Below are positions 15,931 through 23,296 of a DNA stretch of 33,751 bases, one piece after another. The notes beneath the pieces are model-generated. The model saw only the letters and a program-made list of their open reading frames with translations. It did not search any database and had not been told where the DNA came from. Source of the DNA: Arthrobacter sp. AK04. GTDB taxonomy: Bacteria; Actinomycetota; Actinomycetes; Actinomycetales; Micrococcaceae. Within the stretch, counting starts at the first letter, position 1. Every line of letters starts with the position of its first letter. A program made the translations under genes and the position numbers. Where the stretch lies: positions 1 through 33,751 of the forward strand of contig NZ_JAJOMC010000053.1 of NCBI RefSeq assembly GCF_021129155.1, given 5' to 3'.

Positions 15931-17430
15931 TTAGAAGGTGTTGCTGAGTTTGCGGGTGACGTCGGCGAGGGACTGGTCGTCTCCCACGTTGCCGGCGAAG
16001 ACGATGTAGGGGATGCCCTTGGCGGGGCCGTCCACGGGTTCCCAGAGGGAGACGATGCCGGGGAGCATGGGGCCGCGGACGATTGCGTGGCGGATTTCCA
16101 GGCCGTGGGCGGCGACGTCCGAGGAGGTGATGCCGCCCTTGGCGATGACGAACCGGGGCGGGAAGGTCTTCAGGGTGCGGTTGACGACGGCGACGACGGC
16201 GGCGGAGACCGTGCGGGCGATCCGCAGGCTTTCGGCGGGGTCCTCTGCCTTGATGAGCAGGCGGCTGGTGTGGACGATGACGTCGCCGCCGCGGAGGGCT
16301 TCGACGACGGTGTCCACGGTCTGGTCAAGGTGCGCTTCGGCGGCGCTGGGGGCGCCGAGGAGCTTTTCGACGTCGATCTCCACGATCCGTGCCGCGCTGT
16401 GCTGGTCGGTGAGGGCCTTGAGTTGGCGGGTGGTGACGCCGACGTGGGAGCCGACGACGATGAGGCCCCCTGCCTCGGAGGGCGTGTTGCCTGCGTAGGC
16501 CTCGGCGCCGCTGAGTTCGGTGCGGATTTCCTGGCCGATCCGGGCACGGCCGAACGGAGGGCCCACGCGGTAGAGGAGCTTCTTGCCGCGCCGCTCGGCT
16601 TCTTCGAGGCCGAGCGAGAGTGCGCGGAGGTCGTTTTCGGTGACGATGTCGGCCACGATCGGGGTGGAATCGGTGGCCGGCTCGATGGCGTCGGCGATGG
16701 CTTTCGCTGAGATTGCCGGGTCCTGCGAGGACGCGCCGGCGCGGATGGTGTTCAGGTCCAGCACGATTACCGCACCGGCGGCGAAGCGGCCCTGCGATTT
16801 TTCGGCAACGTAGTCGGCCATGACGGAGGTGGTGAAGCCGAAGGTGGCGTCCTTGGCGAATTCTGTCTCGGACACCGGGGTGAGGGTGCCGGCTGCCTCA
16901 CCGGTGCCGCGCATGTAGTGGATGCCGCCGATGGTGACCCGCCCGGCGTCGGGGAAGGCTGGAACCAGGACCACGCCGTCGGTCTTTTCACCGCTGACGT
17001 CCGCCACGGTCGCGGCGATGACGTCCGGCTCCAGGGGGTAGTGGCCGCGGAGGGTCGAATCGCTGCGGCTGACGAAGCCGAGGCGGAGTTCCTGCGGTGG
17101 GCCTGCTGCCGCAAGGGCGTTTCGGACCACTTCCTCATTCCGGGCGGCGGCCTCGGCCGGGTCCAGGCTGCGGGTGTTCGTCAGGACGTAGACGGCGGGC
17201 TTGGACCCGGCCTCCTGAATGTGGTTGAAGGCCCAAGTGAAGTCCTCGACGTCCCAGCGGGTGAGCACGGGCAAATCCGCCACTGACTGCGTTCCGGTGG
17301 GATCGTCGTCGAGCACAACCAGGACCCGCGGGGTCTCCGCATTGGATGCGGCCAGGGTGGCGGCCACCAGGTGGGCGGGAATCTGGACCTCGGCCGGGTA
17401 GGCGGCCAGGACGTCTGCTTCAAGCGTCAC
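15931..17430 (-). CDS. four-carbon acid sugar kinase family protein (DUF1537, OtnK/YgbK-like)
   Basis: A 499-residue ATP-dependent kinase of the DUF1537 family, which phosphorylates 3-oxo-tetronates, D-threonate and similar acid sugars. The N-terminal substrate domain begins VLVVLDDDPTGTQSVADLPVL. The middle holds FVSRSDSTLRGHYPLEPD. The C-terminal nucleotide domain has VVGSHVGVTTRQLKAL and RFVIAKGGITSSDVAAHGL. Start GTG 17430 has GGAG 6 nt upstream. It is the first gene of the acid-sugar operon, divergent from the GntR regulator, with a palindromic operator about 70-85 nt upstream. Substrate specificity cannot be read from sequence. Confidence 0.9.
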   Translation of the reverse strand: MTLEADVLAAYPAEVQIPAHLVAATLAASNAETPRVLVVLDDDPTGTQSVADLPVLTRWDVEDFTWAFNHIQEAGSKPAVYVLTNTRSLDPAEAAARNEEVVRNALAAAGPPQELRLGFVSRSDSTLRGHYPLEPDVIAATVADVSGEKTDGVVLVPAFPDAGRVTIGGIHYMRGTGEAAGTLTPVSETEFAKDATFGFTTSVMADYVAEKSQGRFAAGAVIVLDLNTIRAGASSQDPAISAKAIADAIEPATDSTPIVADIVTENDLRALSLGLEEAERRGKKLLYRVGPPFGRARIGQEIRTELSGAEAYAGNTPSEAGGLIVVGSHVGVTTRQLKALTDQHSAARIVEIDVEKLLGAPSAAEAHLDQTVDTVVEALRGGDVIVHTSRLLIKAEDPAESLRIARTVSAAVVAVVNRTLKTFPPRFVIAKGGITSSDVAAHGLEIRHAIVRGPMLPGIVSLWEPVDGPAKGIPYIVFAGNVGDDQSLADVTRKLSNTF

Positions 17431-17499
17431 GATGCACTCCGTTGTGTTGAATCCGTTGTATGAATCCGGGGCGGCGGATCCTGATGTAGAAATAACTGT

Positions 17500-17516
17500 A
17501 AGATGTCAGACATCTT
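17500..17516. promoter_or_regulatory. GntR/FadR-type operator between the kinase and its regulator
   Basis: AAGATGTC-A-GACATCTT is a perfect 8-bp inverted repeat around one base. It contains the TGTCnGACA core common for FadR-subfamily regulators. A second TGTCCGACA core is at 17564-17572, 60 bp away centre to centre. A -35-like TTGCAT (17515-17520) overlaps its right end, which fits autoregulation of the gntR gene. Confidence 0.65.
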
Positions 17517-17563
17517 GCATTTGAATTAGTGTGGCATAGGACATAGAGACGCGCAAGTAGACT

Positions 17564-17572
17564 TGTCCGACA
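17564..17572. promoter_or_regulatory. second GntR half-palindrome TGTCCGACA
   Basis: Same TGTCnGACA core as the operator at 17500-17516, placed 30 nt before the gntR start codon. A repressor bound here would block initiation or elongation. Confidence 0.45.
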
Positions 17573-17601
17573 TATGCAGTGAAGGAATCAACGGGGGCGC
17601 A

Positions 17602-18306
17602 ATGGCGAGGCAATCACTGGTGGGCCAGGTGGCCGATGAGCTACTGGACCGCATCATCACCGGTGAGTTCCCGCCGGGCGCCACGGTCCCGGGCGAGCAC
17701 GAGCTGAGCGCCCGGCATGAGGTAAGCCGGATGACGGTTCGCGAGGCAATGAAAACGCTGCAGGCCCAGCGGATCCTCAGTGTTGAACGCGGCCGCGGCA
17801 CATTCGTGAACCCGCTCAACCGCTGGGCGTCGCTTGAGGCGGTGTTGCGTGCTGCATCGGAGGGGAAGAACGAGGCAGAGACCTCGGTCCAGCTCATCGA
17901 GCTCCGGCGGATGCTGGAAACAGGTGCCTGCGAACTCGCGGCAGGGCGGATACGCGACGAAGATATCCGGACGCTCCACAGCTACGTGGACAGCATGCGC
18001 GCCGCCCATGAGGTCAACGACGTCGCCGCCTTTGTGGAAGCGGACCTGGCGTTCCACGACCTGATCCTGCATGCCTCCGAAAATGTCTTTGTGTCCGTGC
18101 TGTTCGAACCGCTGCACCAGGTGCTGCAGAAGCGCCGCACCCAGACGTCCGCGGTCCGGGAAATCCAGGAGCACGCAATCGGACACCACCAGAAGATTGC
18201 CGAGGCGCTGGAATCCCGCGCCCCCGTGCGGTCGCGGGAGGCCATGGATGCCCACATGCAGCAGACTCTGGACGACCTCAAGAACCTGGTGCTCGAGGCG
18301 AAGTAG
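17602..18306 (+). CDS. GntR family transcriptional regulator (FadR subfamily, FCD domain)
   Basis: A 234-residue DNA-binding regulator. The N-terminal winged helix-turn-helix contains LLDRIITGEFPPGATVPGEHELSARHEVSRMTVREAMKTLQ and the wing RGRGTFVNPL. The C-terminal FCD ligand-binding domain has the helical ELRRMLETGACELAA region and metal-type histidines in FHDLILHASEN, GHHQKI and DAHM. ATG at 17602 gives a normal N-terminus, with ACGGGGG upstream; a TTG at 17563 would add 13 residues but lies in the second operator. It is divergent from the acid-sugar operon and probably represses it until the sugar acid or a breakdown product is present. Confidence 0.92.
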   Translation: MARQSLVGQVADELLDRIITGEFPPGATVPGEHELSARHEVSRMTVREAMKTLQAQRILSVERGRGTFVNPLNRWASLEAVLRAASEGKNEAETSVQLIELRRMLETGACELAAGRIRDEDIRTLHSYVDSMRAAHEVNDVAAFVEADLAFHDLILHASENVFVSVLFEPLHQVLQKRRTQTSAVREIQEHAIGHHQKIAEALESRAPVRSREAMDAHMQQTLDDLKNLVLEAK

Positions 18307-18475
18307 GCTGGCTTCTCCCTGGCATTCGAACGTCACCGTGCCGGCGGGGCCGTGAGGACCCTCCCGCCTGCAGCCGTGGAACATCCGGATAATGCTGGCC
18401 AACGTTCTTGCAGTCCTACTAGTCTTCAAGAACGGCCCGCAACCGGGAGCCGCAAGGCGATCACTAGGAGCGAAG

Positions 18476-18685
18476 TTGTCCAACCACACGTACAGCATTT
18501 CTGAAATTGTCGGCACATCGGATCAGGGTGTGGACGAGGCCGTCCGCAATGGCATCGCGAAGGCCTCACAGACCCTCCGCAACCTCGACTGGTTTGAGGT
18601 GAAGGAGATCCGGGGCCACCTGGAAGAGGGCAAGATCGCTGACTGGCAGGTCACCATGAAAGTGGGTTTCCGCCTCGAAGAGTAG
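18476..18685 (+). CDS. dodecin family flavin-binding protein
   Basis: A 69-residue dodecin, which forms 12-mers that store or buffer flavins (FMN/riboflavin). The sequence HTYSISEIVGTSDQGVDEAVRNGI, the flavin-stacking Trp in NLDWFEVKEIRG and the end WQVTMKVGFRLEE match the family along its whole usual length (65-75 residues). The start is TTG at 18476, because AGGAG is 5 nt upstream and the family N-terminus begins here; the open frame extends ~28 codons further upstream with no family similarity. A strong palindrome follows 10 nt after the stop. Confidence 0.93.
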   Translation: MSNHTYSISEIVGTSDQGVDEAVRNGIAKASQTLRNLDWFEVKEIRGHLEEGKIADWQVTMKVGFRLEE

Positions 18686-18695
18686 CGGTTCCAAC

Positions 18696-18759
18696 GCAAC
18701 TGGCTCGCAGCTGACGTCTCTGATACCCGTGAGGGGGACATTGGCTGCGAGCCAGTTGC
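18696..18759. terminator. 16-bp perfect palindrome between convergent genes (bidirectional terminator)
   Basis: GCAACTGGCTCGCAGC (18696-18711) pairs perfectly with GCTGCGAGCCAGTTGC (18744-18759) across a 32-nt loop. It sits between the dodecin stop and the stop of the convergent small gene, and TGTTTAACTAGTTT follows on the plus strand. It would serve both genes. Confidence 0.7.
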
Positions 18760-18766
18760 TGTTTAA

Positions 18767-18982
18767 CTAGTTTGCCGAGACCGTGCCTGCTGAGCGCCGC
18801 CGCCAGACTGTTGGGACGCCGTCGAACGCGGGAAAAACGTGGCCCTCGAAGAAGGACAGCACGGTGTGCGGGTCATGGTCCGGACTCCAGAGGCCGGACA
18901 CCGGGCAGTGCGAGCCGGTGGCGGTGGAAGGAGTGCCGGCCGCGGCACCCTTGCGTTCCTTAAGCAGTGCGATGCGTTTCAT
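18767..18982 (-). CDS. small hypothetical protein (71 aa)
   Basis: A 71-residue protein starting MKRIALLKERKG. The later part, HCPVSGLWSPDHDPHTVLSFFEGHVFPAFDGVPTVWRRR, has CPxSGxW, FEGxxFP and a conserved-looking Trp. That layout resembles small YjzC-like proteins, a weak resemblance only. ATG 18982 has AAGGA 11 nt upstream; ATG 18994 is also possible but overlaps that RBS. It is convergent with dodecin across a shared palindrome. Function unknown. Confidence 0.55.
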   Translation of the reverse strand: MKRIALLKERKGAAAGTPSTATGSHCPVSGLWSPDHDPHTVLSFFEGHVFPAFDGVPTVWRRRSAGTVSAN

Positions 18983-19110
18983 CGTTGAGACCATCCTTGG
19001 GTGGAGAAAGCGTGTTACTCCAGCCTAGGAAGCGGCCGGTTCTTCCCCAATGGGCTCGTGGCCAGAATCAGCCACTTCAACTGGCCAAAAGCACAATGTT
19101 CCCCGAGCCC

Positions 19111-20010
19111 CTACTCCCGGTTCTCCGCAACGGCGGGCGAGGCGTCGCGGGTCCGCGGCTCCTCGGCGGGACCGGCAGCACCCAGGCTCCCCAGCAACGC
19201 CAGCGCATCGGCCGACGGCGAGCCAGCCTTCGCGGAGTACACCCTGAGCGTCTGGTCGGGATCGTCCGGGAGGACGAGGTTCTCAAAGTTCAGTTCCAGG
19301 TCCCCGACGGCGGGATGATGCAGCCGCACGCTGCCCGCCGACCGCGTGGCCACGCGGTGCCCTGCCCACCATTGCCGGAAGTGCTCGCTGTGGACGGCAA
19401 GTTCGCCCACCAGCTGGTTGGCCTGGGCGTCGTTCGGGTGCCGGCCAACGTCCACCCTTAACGCGCCTGCCGCTTCCGCGGCGACAGTTTTCCAGTCACG
19501 GAAGAGCTCCCGGGCACCGGGATCAAGGATGAGCCAACGGGTCAGGTTCCGCTCGGCTGCCGGAAGCGCGGGGAAGTCGGTGAACAGCAGGAAGGCCATC
19601 CGGTTTCCGGCAAGGACATCGCTGCGCCGTCCCAGCACCATGGCCGGCACATCGCCCACCGCTTCAAGGAGCTGCCGGAGTGCCGGGCGGACACCCTGGG
19701 CGGCGGAAACGCTGGACCGGGCGGACCCGGCGCAGTTCTCCAGCAGGTCCAGCATGTGCGCATGCTCGCCGGTGTCCAGCCTGAGGGCCCGGGACACCGC
19801 ATCCAGGACAGTCCGCGAGGGGTGGATGTTCCGGCCCTGCTCCAGGCGGACGTAATAGTCAGTGCTGACTCCTGCCAGGCGGGCAACTTCCTCGCGGCGG
19901 AGGCCAGGCACCCGGCGCGCACCGGAAGCGGGCCCCGCTCCGGCGTCCTCGGGACTCAGGCGGGACCGCATGGCTTTGAGGAATTTTCCGAACTCGGCGC
20001 TTTGACCCAT
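19111..20010 (-). CDS. XRE-type regulator with MmyB-like ligand-binding domain
   Basis: About 299 residues. The N-terminal Xre helix-turn-helix is typical of this group: FGKFLKAMRSRLSPEDAG, then RRVPGLRREEVARLAGVSTDYYVRLEQGRNIHPSRTVLDAVSRALRL. The C-terminal MmyB domain includes VPAMVLGRRSDVLAGNRMAFLLFTDF, NLTRWLILDPGARELFRDW and the late HFRQWWAGHRV and HHPAVGDLELNFENL blocks. These proteins often sit divergent from oxidoreductases and bind small (fatty-acid-like) ligands. ATG 20010 (MGQSAEFG) is preferred; ATG 20019 is 3 codons upstream, and neither has a clear RBS. A palindromic site lies ~50 nt upstream, next to the AKR promoter. Confidence 0.9.
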   Translation of the reverse strand: MGQSAEFGKFLKAMRSRLSPEDAGAGPASGARRVPGLRREEVARLAGVSTDYYVRLEQGRNIHPSRTVLDAVSRALRLDTGEHAHMLDLLENCAGSARSSVSAAQGVRPALRQLLEAVGDVPAMVLGRRSDVLAGNRMAFLLFTDFPALPAAERNLTRWLILDPGARELFRDWKTVAAEAAGALRVDVGRHPNDAQANQLVGELAVHSEHFRQWWAGHRVATRSAGSVRLHHPAVGDLELNFENLVLPDDPDQTLRVYSAKAGSPSADALALLGSLGAAGPAEEPRTRDASPAVAENRE

Positions 20011-20055
20011 GCAGACCATTCTGCCCGGCTGGGTGGTCCCGTTCTACAACGAAGG

Positions 20056-20072
20056 TAGGACTGGCAGTCCTA
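20056..20072. promoter_or_regulatory. TAGGACT-GGC-AGTCCTA operator
   Basis: A perfect 7-bp inverted repeat around GGC in the intergenic region between the MmyB-type regulator and the first aldo/keto reductase. It is the best candidate binding site for that regulator. Confidence 0.5.
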
Positions 20073-20097
20073 GGAAAAACAGAATCAGGCAGCCCTG

Positions 20098-20126
20098 CTG
20101 ACTTACCGGCGAAAAGTGCATAGGCT
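20098..20126 (+). promoter_or_regulatory. candidate promoter of the AKR operon
   Basis: CTGACT (20098-20103), a 17-nt spacer, then TAGGCT (20121-20126) approximates a primary-sigma promoter. It lies 25 nt downstream of the palindromic operator and about 80 nt before the first gene start. Confidence 0.35.
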
Positions 20127-20208
20127 CAGGAGGGAGCCGGCGGAAACCGCTTTCTTCCTATCGGGTCCACGGCATCCCACTACCGCACCAGCGCATCAAG
20201 GAGCCCCC

Positions 20209-21030
20209 ATGTCAGAGCTGACACTGAACAATGGCGTAACTATCCCCCAGCTTGGCCTCGGCGTTTTCCAGGTCCCGCCCGAAGACACGCAGCGGATCGT
20301 GGAGGACGCCTTCGAGGCCGGCTACCGCCACATCGACACCGCCGCCGGTTACCGCAACGAGGCCGGCGTGGGCGCCGCCATCGCGGCCACGGGGATTCCG
20401 CGCGAGGAGATCTTCGTGACCACCAAGCTGCGGAACGGCGAACAGGGCCGAGCGCAGGAAGCATTCCAGAACAGCCGCAAGGCATTGGGCCTGGAATTTG
20501 TGGACCTATACCTGATCCACTGGCCCGTCCCCTCCCAAGGACTGTACGTCCAGGCATGGAAGGAGATGGAGCGGCTTTACGAGAACAACCAGATCCGCGC
20601 CATCGGCGTCTCCAACTTCCTGGCCGAACACCTGGACCACCTGCTGGAATCCGCGGAGATCGTCCCTGCCGTCAACCAGATAGAGCTCCATCCCAGCTAC
20701 CAGCAGGCCCCCCTTGCGGCCAAGTGCCGGGAACTGGGTATCGGCGTCGAGGCGTACAGCCCGCTCGGCCAGGGCGGCGACCTCAACGGAAACGCCGTGA
20801 CCGCCATTGCCAACGCCCACAACGCCACCACGGCCCAGGTGGTGCTCGCCTGGCATCTCGCTACCGGGAACATCGTGATCCCCAAGTCCGTGGATCCCGG
20901 CCGCATGCGGGAGAACTTCGCCGCCGCCTCCTTGAAGCTCACGGATGATGAACTTTCCGCCATCACCGCCCTGGAGTCCGGCGCCCGGATCGGCTCCGAT
21001 CCCGCCGTCGCCGCCTTCACCCAGCTGTAA
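20209..21030 (+). CDS. aldo/keto reductase (AKR5-type, 2,5-diketo-D-gluconate reductase-like)
   Basis: A 273-residue NADPH-dependent carbonyl reductase with the TIM-barrel AKR fold. The catalytic tetrad is complete: Asp43 (HIDTA), Tyr48 (AAGYRNE), Lys73 (VTTKL) and His104 (LIHWP). GVSNF, NQIELHPSYQQ and the cofactor-site IPKSVDPGRMREN are also present. ATG at 20209 has AAGGAG 5 nt upstream; the open frame extends upstream to 20116 without similarity. It is the first gene of a probable three-gene operon with the next AKR (36 nt gap) and an extended SDR. The substrate is not predictable; the family reduces sugar-derived and other aldehydes and ketones. Confidence 0.9.
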   Translation: MSELTLNNGVTIPQLGLGVFQVPPEDTQRIVEDAFEAGYRHIDTAAGYRNEAGVGAAIAATGIPREEIFVTTKLRNGEQGRAQEAFQNSRKALGLEFVDLYLIHWPVPSQGLYVQAWKEMERLYENNQIRAIGVSNFLAEHLDHLLESAEIVPAVNQIELHPSYQQAPLAAKCRELGIGVEAYSPLGQGGDLNGNAVTAIANAHNATTAQVVLAWHLATGNIVIPKSVDPGRMRENFAAASLKLTDDELSAITALESGARIGSDPAVAAFTQL

Positions 21031-21066
21031 CCAGCCCACGGACCCCCGTCCCCGAAAGGACACCCC

Positions 21067-22038
21067 ATGCAGTACACCCATCTGGGCCGCTCCGGCCTGA
21101 CAGTCTCCCGTCTCTGCCTTGGCACCATGAACTTCGGTCCCCAGACGGAAGAAGCGGACGCCCACTCCATCATGGATTCGGCACACGAGCAGGGCATCAA
21201 CTTCTTCGATACCGCCAACGTCTACGGCGGCGCCGGCCACCGCGGCTGGACCGAAGAGATCATCGGCCGCTGGTTCGCGAAGGGCGGCGAGCGCCGCGAA
21301 CACACGGTGCTGGCCACCAAGCTGTACGGCACCATGACGGACCGGCCCAACGAGTCCAAGCTGTCTGCCCTGAACATCCGCCGGGCCCTGGACGCCAGCC
21401 TGAAGCGCCTGCAGACCGACTACATCGACGTTTACCAGTTCCACCATATCGACCGTGACACCCCGTGGGACGAAATCTGGCAGGCCATCGAGGTAGCAGT
21501 CCAGCAGGGCAAGATCCTGTATTCCGGCAGCAGCAACTTTGCCGGCTGGCACATTGCGCAGGCGCAGGAAGCGGCGCAACGGCGCCATTACACGGGCCTG
21601 GTCAGCGAGCAGTCCATTTACAACCTCTTCATGCGCCAGGTGGAGCTTGAAGTGATTCCGGCCGCCCAGCAGTACGGACTGGGCCTCATCCCCTGGTCGC
21701 CCCTGCAGGGCGGCCTCCTGGGCGGGGTGCTGAAGAAAGAGCGCGACGGCGTCCGCCGCACCGAGGGCCGGGCGGCGGAGACCCTCAAGAAGCACGAAGA
21801 CCAGATCCGGCAGTACGAGGATTTAGCGGATGAACTCGGCCACGAGCCCGGCGACGTTGCCCTTGCCTGGCTCCTGCACCAGCCCGCCGTCACGGCGCCC
21901 ATCGTGGGACCCAGGACCCAGGAACAGCTAGACGCCGCCGTCCGCGCCCTCGACGTCACCCTGGACGCCGATGCCCTCAAACGGCTGGATGACATCTTCC
22001 CGGGGCACCGCACGGCTCCGGAAGACTACGCGTGGTGA
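21067..22038 (+). CDS. aldo/keto reductase (IolS/YhdN-like branch)
   Basis: A 323-residue aldo/keto reductase of a different branch from its upstream neighbour. It begins HLGRSGLTVSRLCLGTMNFG, and the tetrad is Asp48 (FFDTAN), Tyr53 (VYGG), Lys85 (ATKLYG) and His126 (YQFHHID). SSNFAGWHI, SEQSIYNL, PWSPLQGGLL and the cofactor loop PIVGPRTQEQLD are typical. AAAGGA precedes ATG 21067. It overlaps the next gene by 4 nt (GTGA), so coupling is likely. Confidence 0.9.
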   Translation: MQYTHLGRSGLTVSRLCLGTMNFGPQTEEADAHSIMDSAHEQGINFFDTANVYGGAGHRGWTEEIIGRWFAKGGERREHTVLATKLYGTMTDRPNESKLSALNIRRALDASLKRLQTDYIDVYQFHHIDRDTPWDEIWQAIEVAVQQGKILYSGSSNFAGWHIAQAQEAAQRRHYTGLVSEQSIYNLFMRQVELEVIPAAQQYGLGLIPWSPLQGGLLGGVLKKERDGVRRTEGRAAETLKKHEDQIRQYEDLADELGHEPGDVALAWLLHQPAVTAPIVGPRTQEQLDAAVRALDVTLDADALKRLDDIFPGHRTAPEDYAW

Positions 22039-23060
22039 ACCTCCTCACCCCTGACGCCGACACGGTGGCGCCGAGAAGCATCCTTTTCATCGGCGGCACC
22101 GGAGTCATCAGCACGGCGGCGGCAGAACGCGCCGTCGCGCTGGGACACCGGCTCACCATCCTCAACCGGGGCCGGTCCACAAGGCCGGTCCCGGAGGGGG
22201 CGGACATCCTCACGGCCGATGTGCGGGATGCGTCCGCGGTTCGAGCCGCGCTCGCCGGGCGCGAGTTCGACGCCGTGGCGGACTTTATTACCTTCACGCC
22301 TGACCAGGCTAAGGCCAGCCTGGACCTGTTCACCGGGCGTACCGGACAGTACGTTTTCATCAGCTCCGCCTCCGCCTACCAGAAGCCGCCCACCAGGCTG
22401 CCGATCCGCGAGTCCACGCCGCTAAAGAATCCGTTCTGGCAGTACTCCCGGGACAAGATTGCCTGCGAGGAACTGTTCTACAAGGCATACCGCGAGCAGG
22501 ACTTCCCGCTGACCGTGGTCCGCCCTTCGCACACCTATGACCGCACCAAGATCGCCATGGTGGGCGGCTGGACCGACATCCACCGGATGCGCGCGGGGCT
22601 GCCGGTCATGGTGCACGGGGACGGGACATCGCTGTGGACCCTGACCCACAGCCAGGACTTCGCCAAGGCCTTCGTGGGTCTGCTGGGCCGGCCGCAGGCG
22701 GTGGGCGAAAGCTACACCATCACCTCGGACGAGTACCTTCCCTGGAACCAGATTTACCAACTGTTCGCGCGGGCGGCCGGCGTCCCGGAGCCGGAACTGG
22801 TCCATGTGGCTTCCGAAACCATCGCCGCGCACAGCGCCGAACTAGGGGCCAACCTCCTCGGAGACCGCTCACACTCGGTGGTTTTCGACAACACCAAGAT
22901 CAAGTCCTTGGTGCCCGGCTACCGCGCCACCATTCCTTTCGCCGACGGCGCCCGCGAAATCGTGCAGTGGTTCGATGCAAACCCCGAGCTGCAGACCGTG
23001 GACCATAGCTACATGGCCCTGACAGACCGGCTCGCAGCCTGGGCGCGGAGCGGGGAGTAA
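22035..23060 (+). CDS. NAD-dependent epimerase/dehydratase family protein (extended SDR)
   Basis: A 341-residue extended short-chain dehydrogenase. The nucleotide-binding start is ILFIGGTGVISTAAAERA, a variant of GxxGxxG with Ile-Ser in place of the last Gly region. TILNRGRSTRP follows. The active site has FISSASAY and the YxxxK motif in QYSRDKIACEE, and RPSHTYD matches the family substrate loop. GTG at 22035 overlaps the preceding stop (GTGA); GTG 22032 is one codon upstream. It is probably the third gene of the AKR operon. A long hairpin follows. Substrate unknown; a nucleotide sugar or free sugar is likely. Confidence 0.85.
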   Translation: MNLLTPDADTVAPRSILFIGGTGVISTAAAERAVALGHRLTILNRGRSTRPVPEGADILTADVRDASAVRAALAGREFDAVADFITFTPDQAKASLDLFTGRTGQYVFISSASAYQKPPTRLPIRESTPLKNPFWQYSRDKIACEELFYKAYREQDFPLTVVRPSHTYDRTKIAMVGGWTDIHRMRAGLPVMVHGDGTSLWTLTHSQDFAKAFVGLLGRPQAVGESYTITSDEYLPWNQIYQLFARAAGVPEPELVHVASETIAAHSAELGANLLGDRSHSVVFDNTKIKSLVPGYRATIPFADGAREIVQWFDANPELQTVDHSYMALTDRLAAWARSGE

Positions 23061-23107
23061 GATCCAGCCGCTACCCGGGAACTGACAGGGCGCAGCCGTC
23101 GGATTCA

Positions 23108-23157
23108 CCGGAAGGGTGCGGGACGCCGGAAGCTTGCAGCGTCCCGCACCCTTCCGG
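23108..23157 (+). terminator. 19-bp perfect hairpin ending the AKR operon
   Basis: CCGGAAGGGTGCGGGACGC (23108-23126) pairs perfectly with its complement at 23139-23157 around a 12-nt loop, 48 nt after the SDR stop. There is no T-run, which is common for actinobacterial terminators. Confidence 0.65.
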
Positions 23158-23254
23158 CGTCCCCAGCGCCGCGCTACTTCTACAACGTTCTAAATATCTT
23201 CCTTGCGGTCCGGCGGCAAGGCTTGTTTTCTGCCGCACTCCCCCGCTAGGTTAT

Positions 23255-23272
23255 CGGGGAAGCGTTTTCCCG
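23255..23272. promoter_or_regulatory. LacI-type operator upstream of the PL11 lyase
   Basis: CGGGGAAGCGTTTTCCCG is an 18-bp near-palindrome (7 of 9 base pairs match) centred on CG, with the AAnCGnTT core of LacI-family sites. It lies about 25 nt before the start codon, just upstream of the RBS, which fits repression. No LacI gene is in the window. Confidence 0.5.
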
Positions 23273-23296
23273 TTCTCAAATTGAAAGGATTCACTG

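Noticed and set aside
15907..16710. 267-residue plus-strand open frame across the kinase gene
   Set aside because: It is antisense to a well-supported DUF1537 kinase, with a Gly/Asp/Val-rich shadow composition and no RBS or domain.
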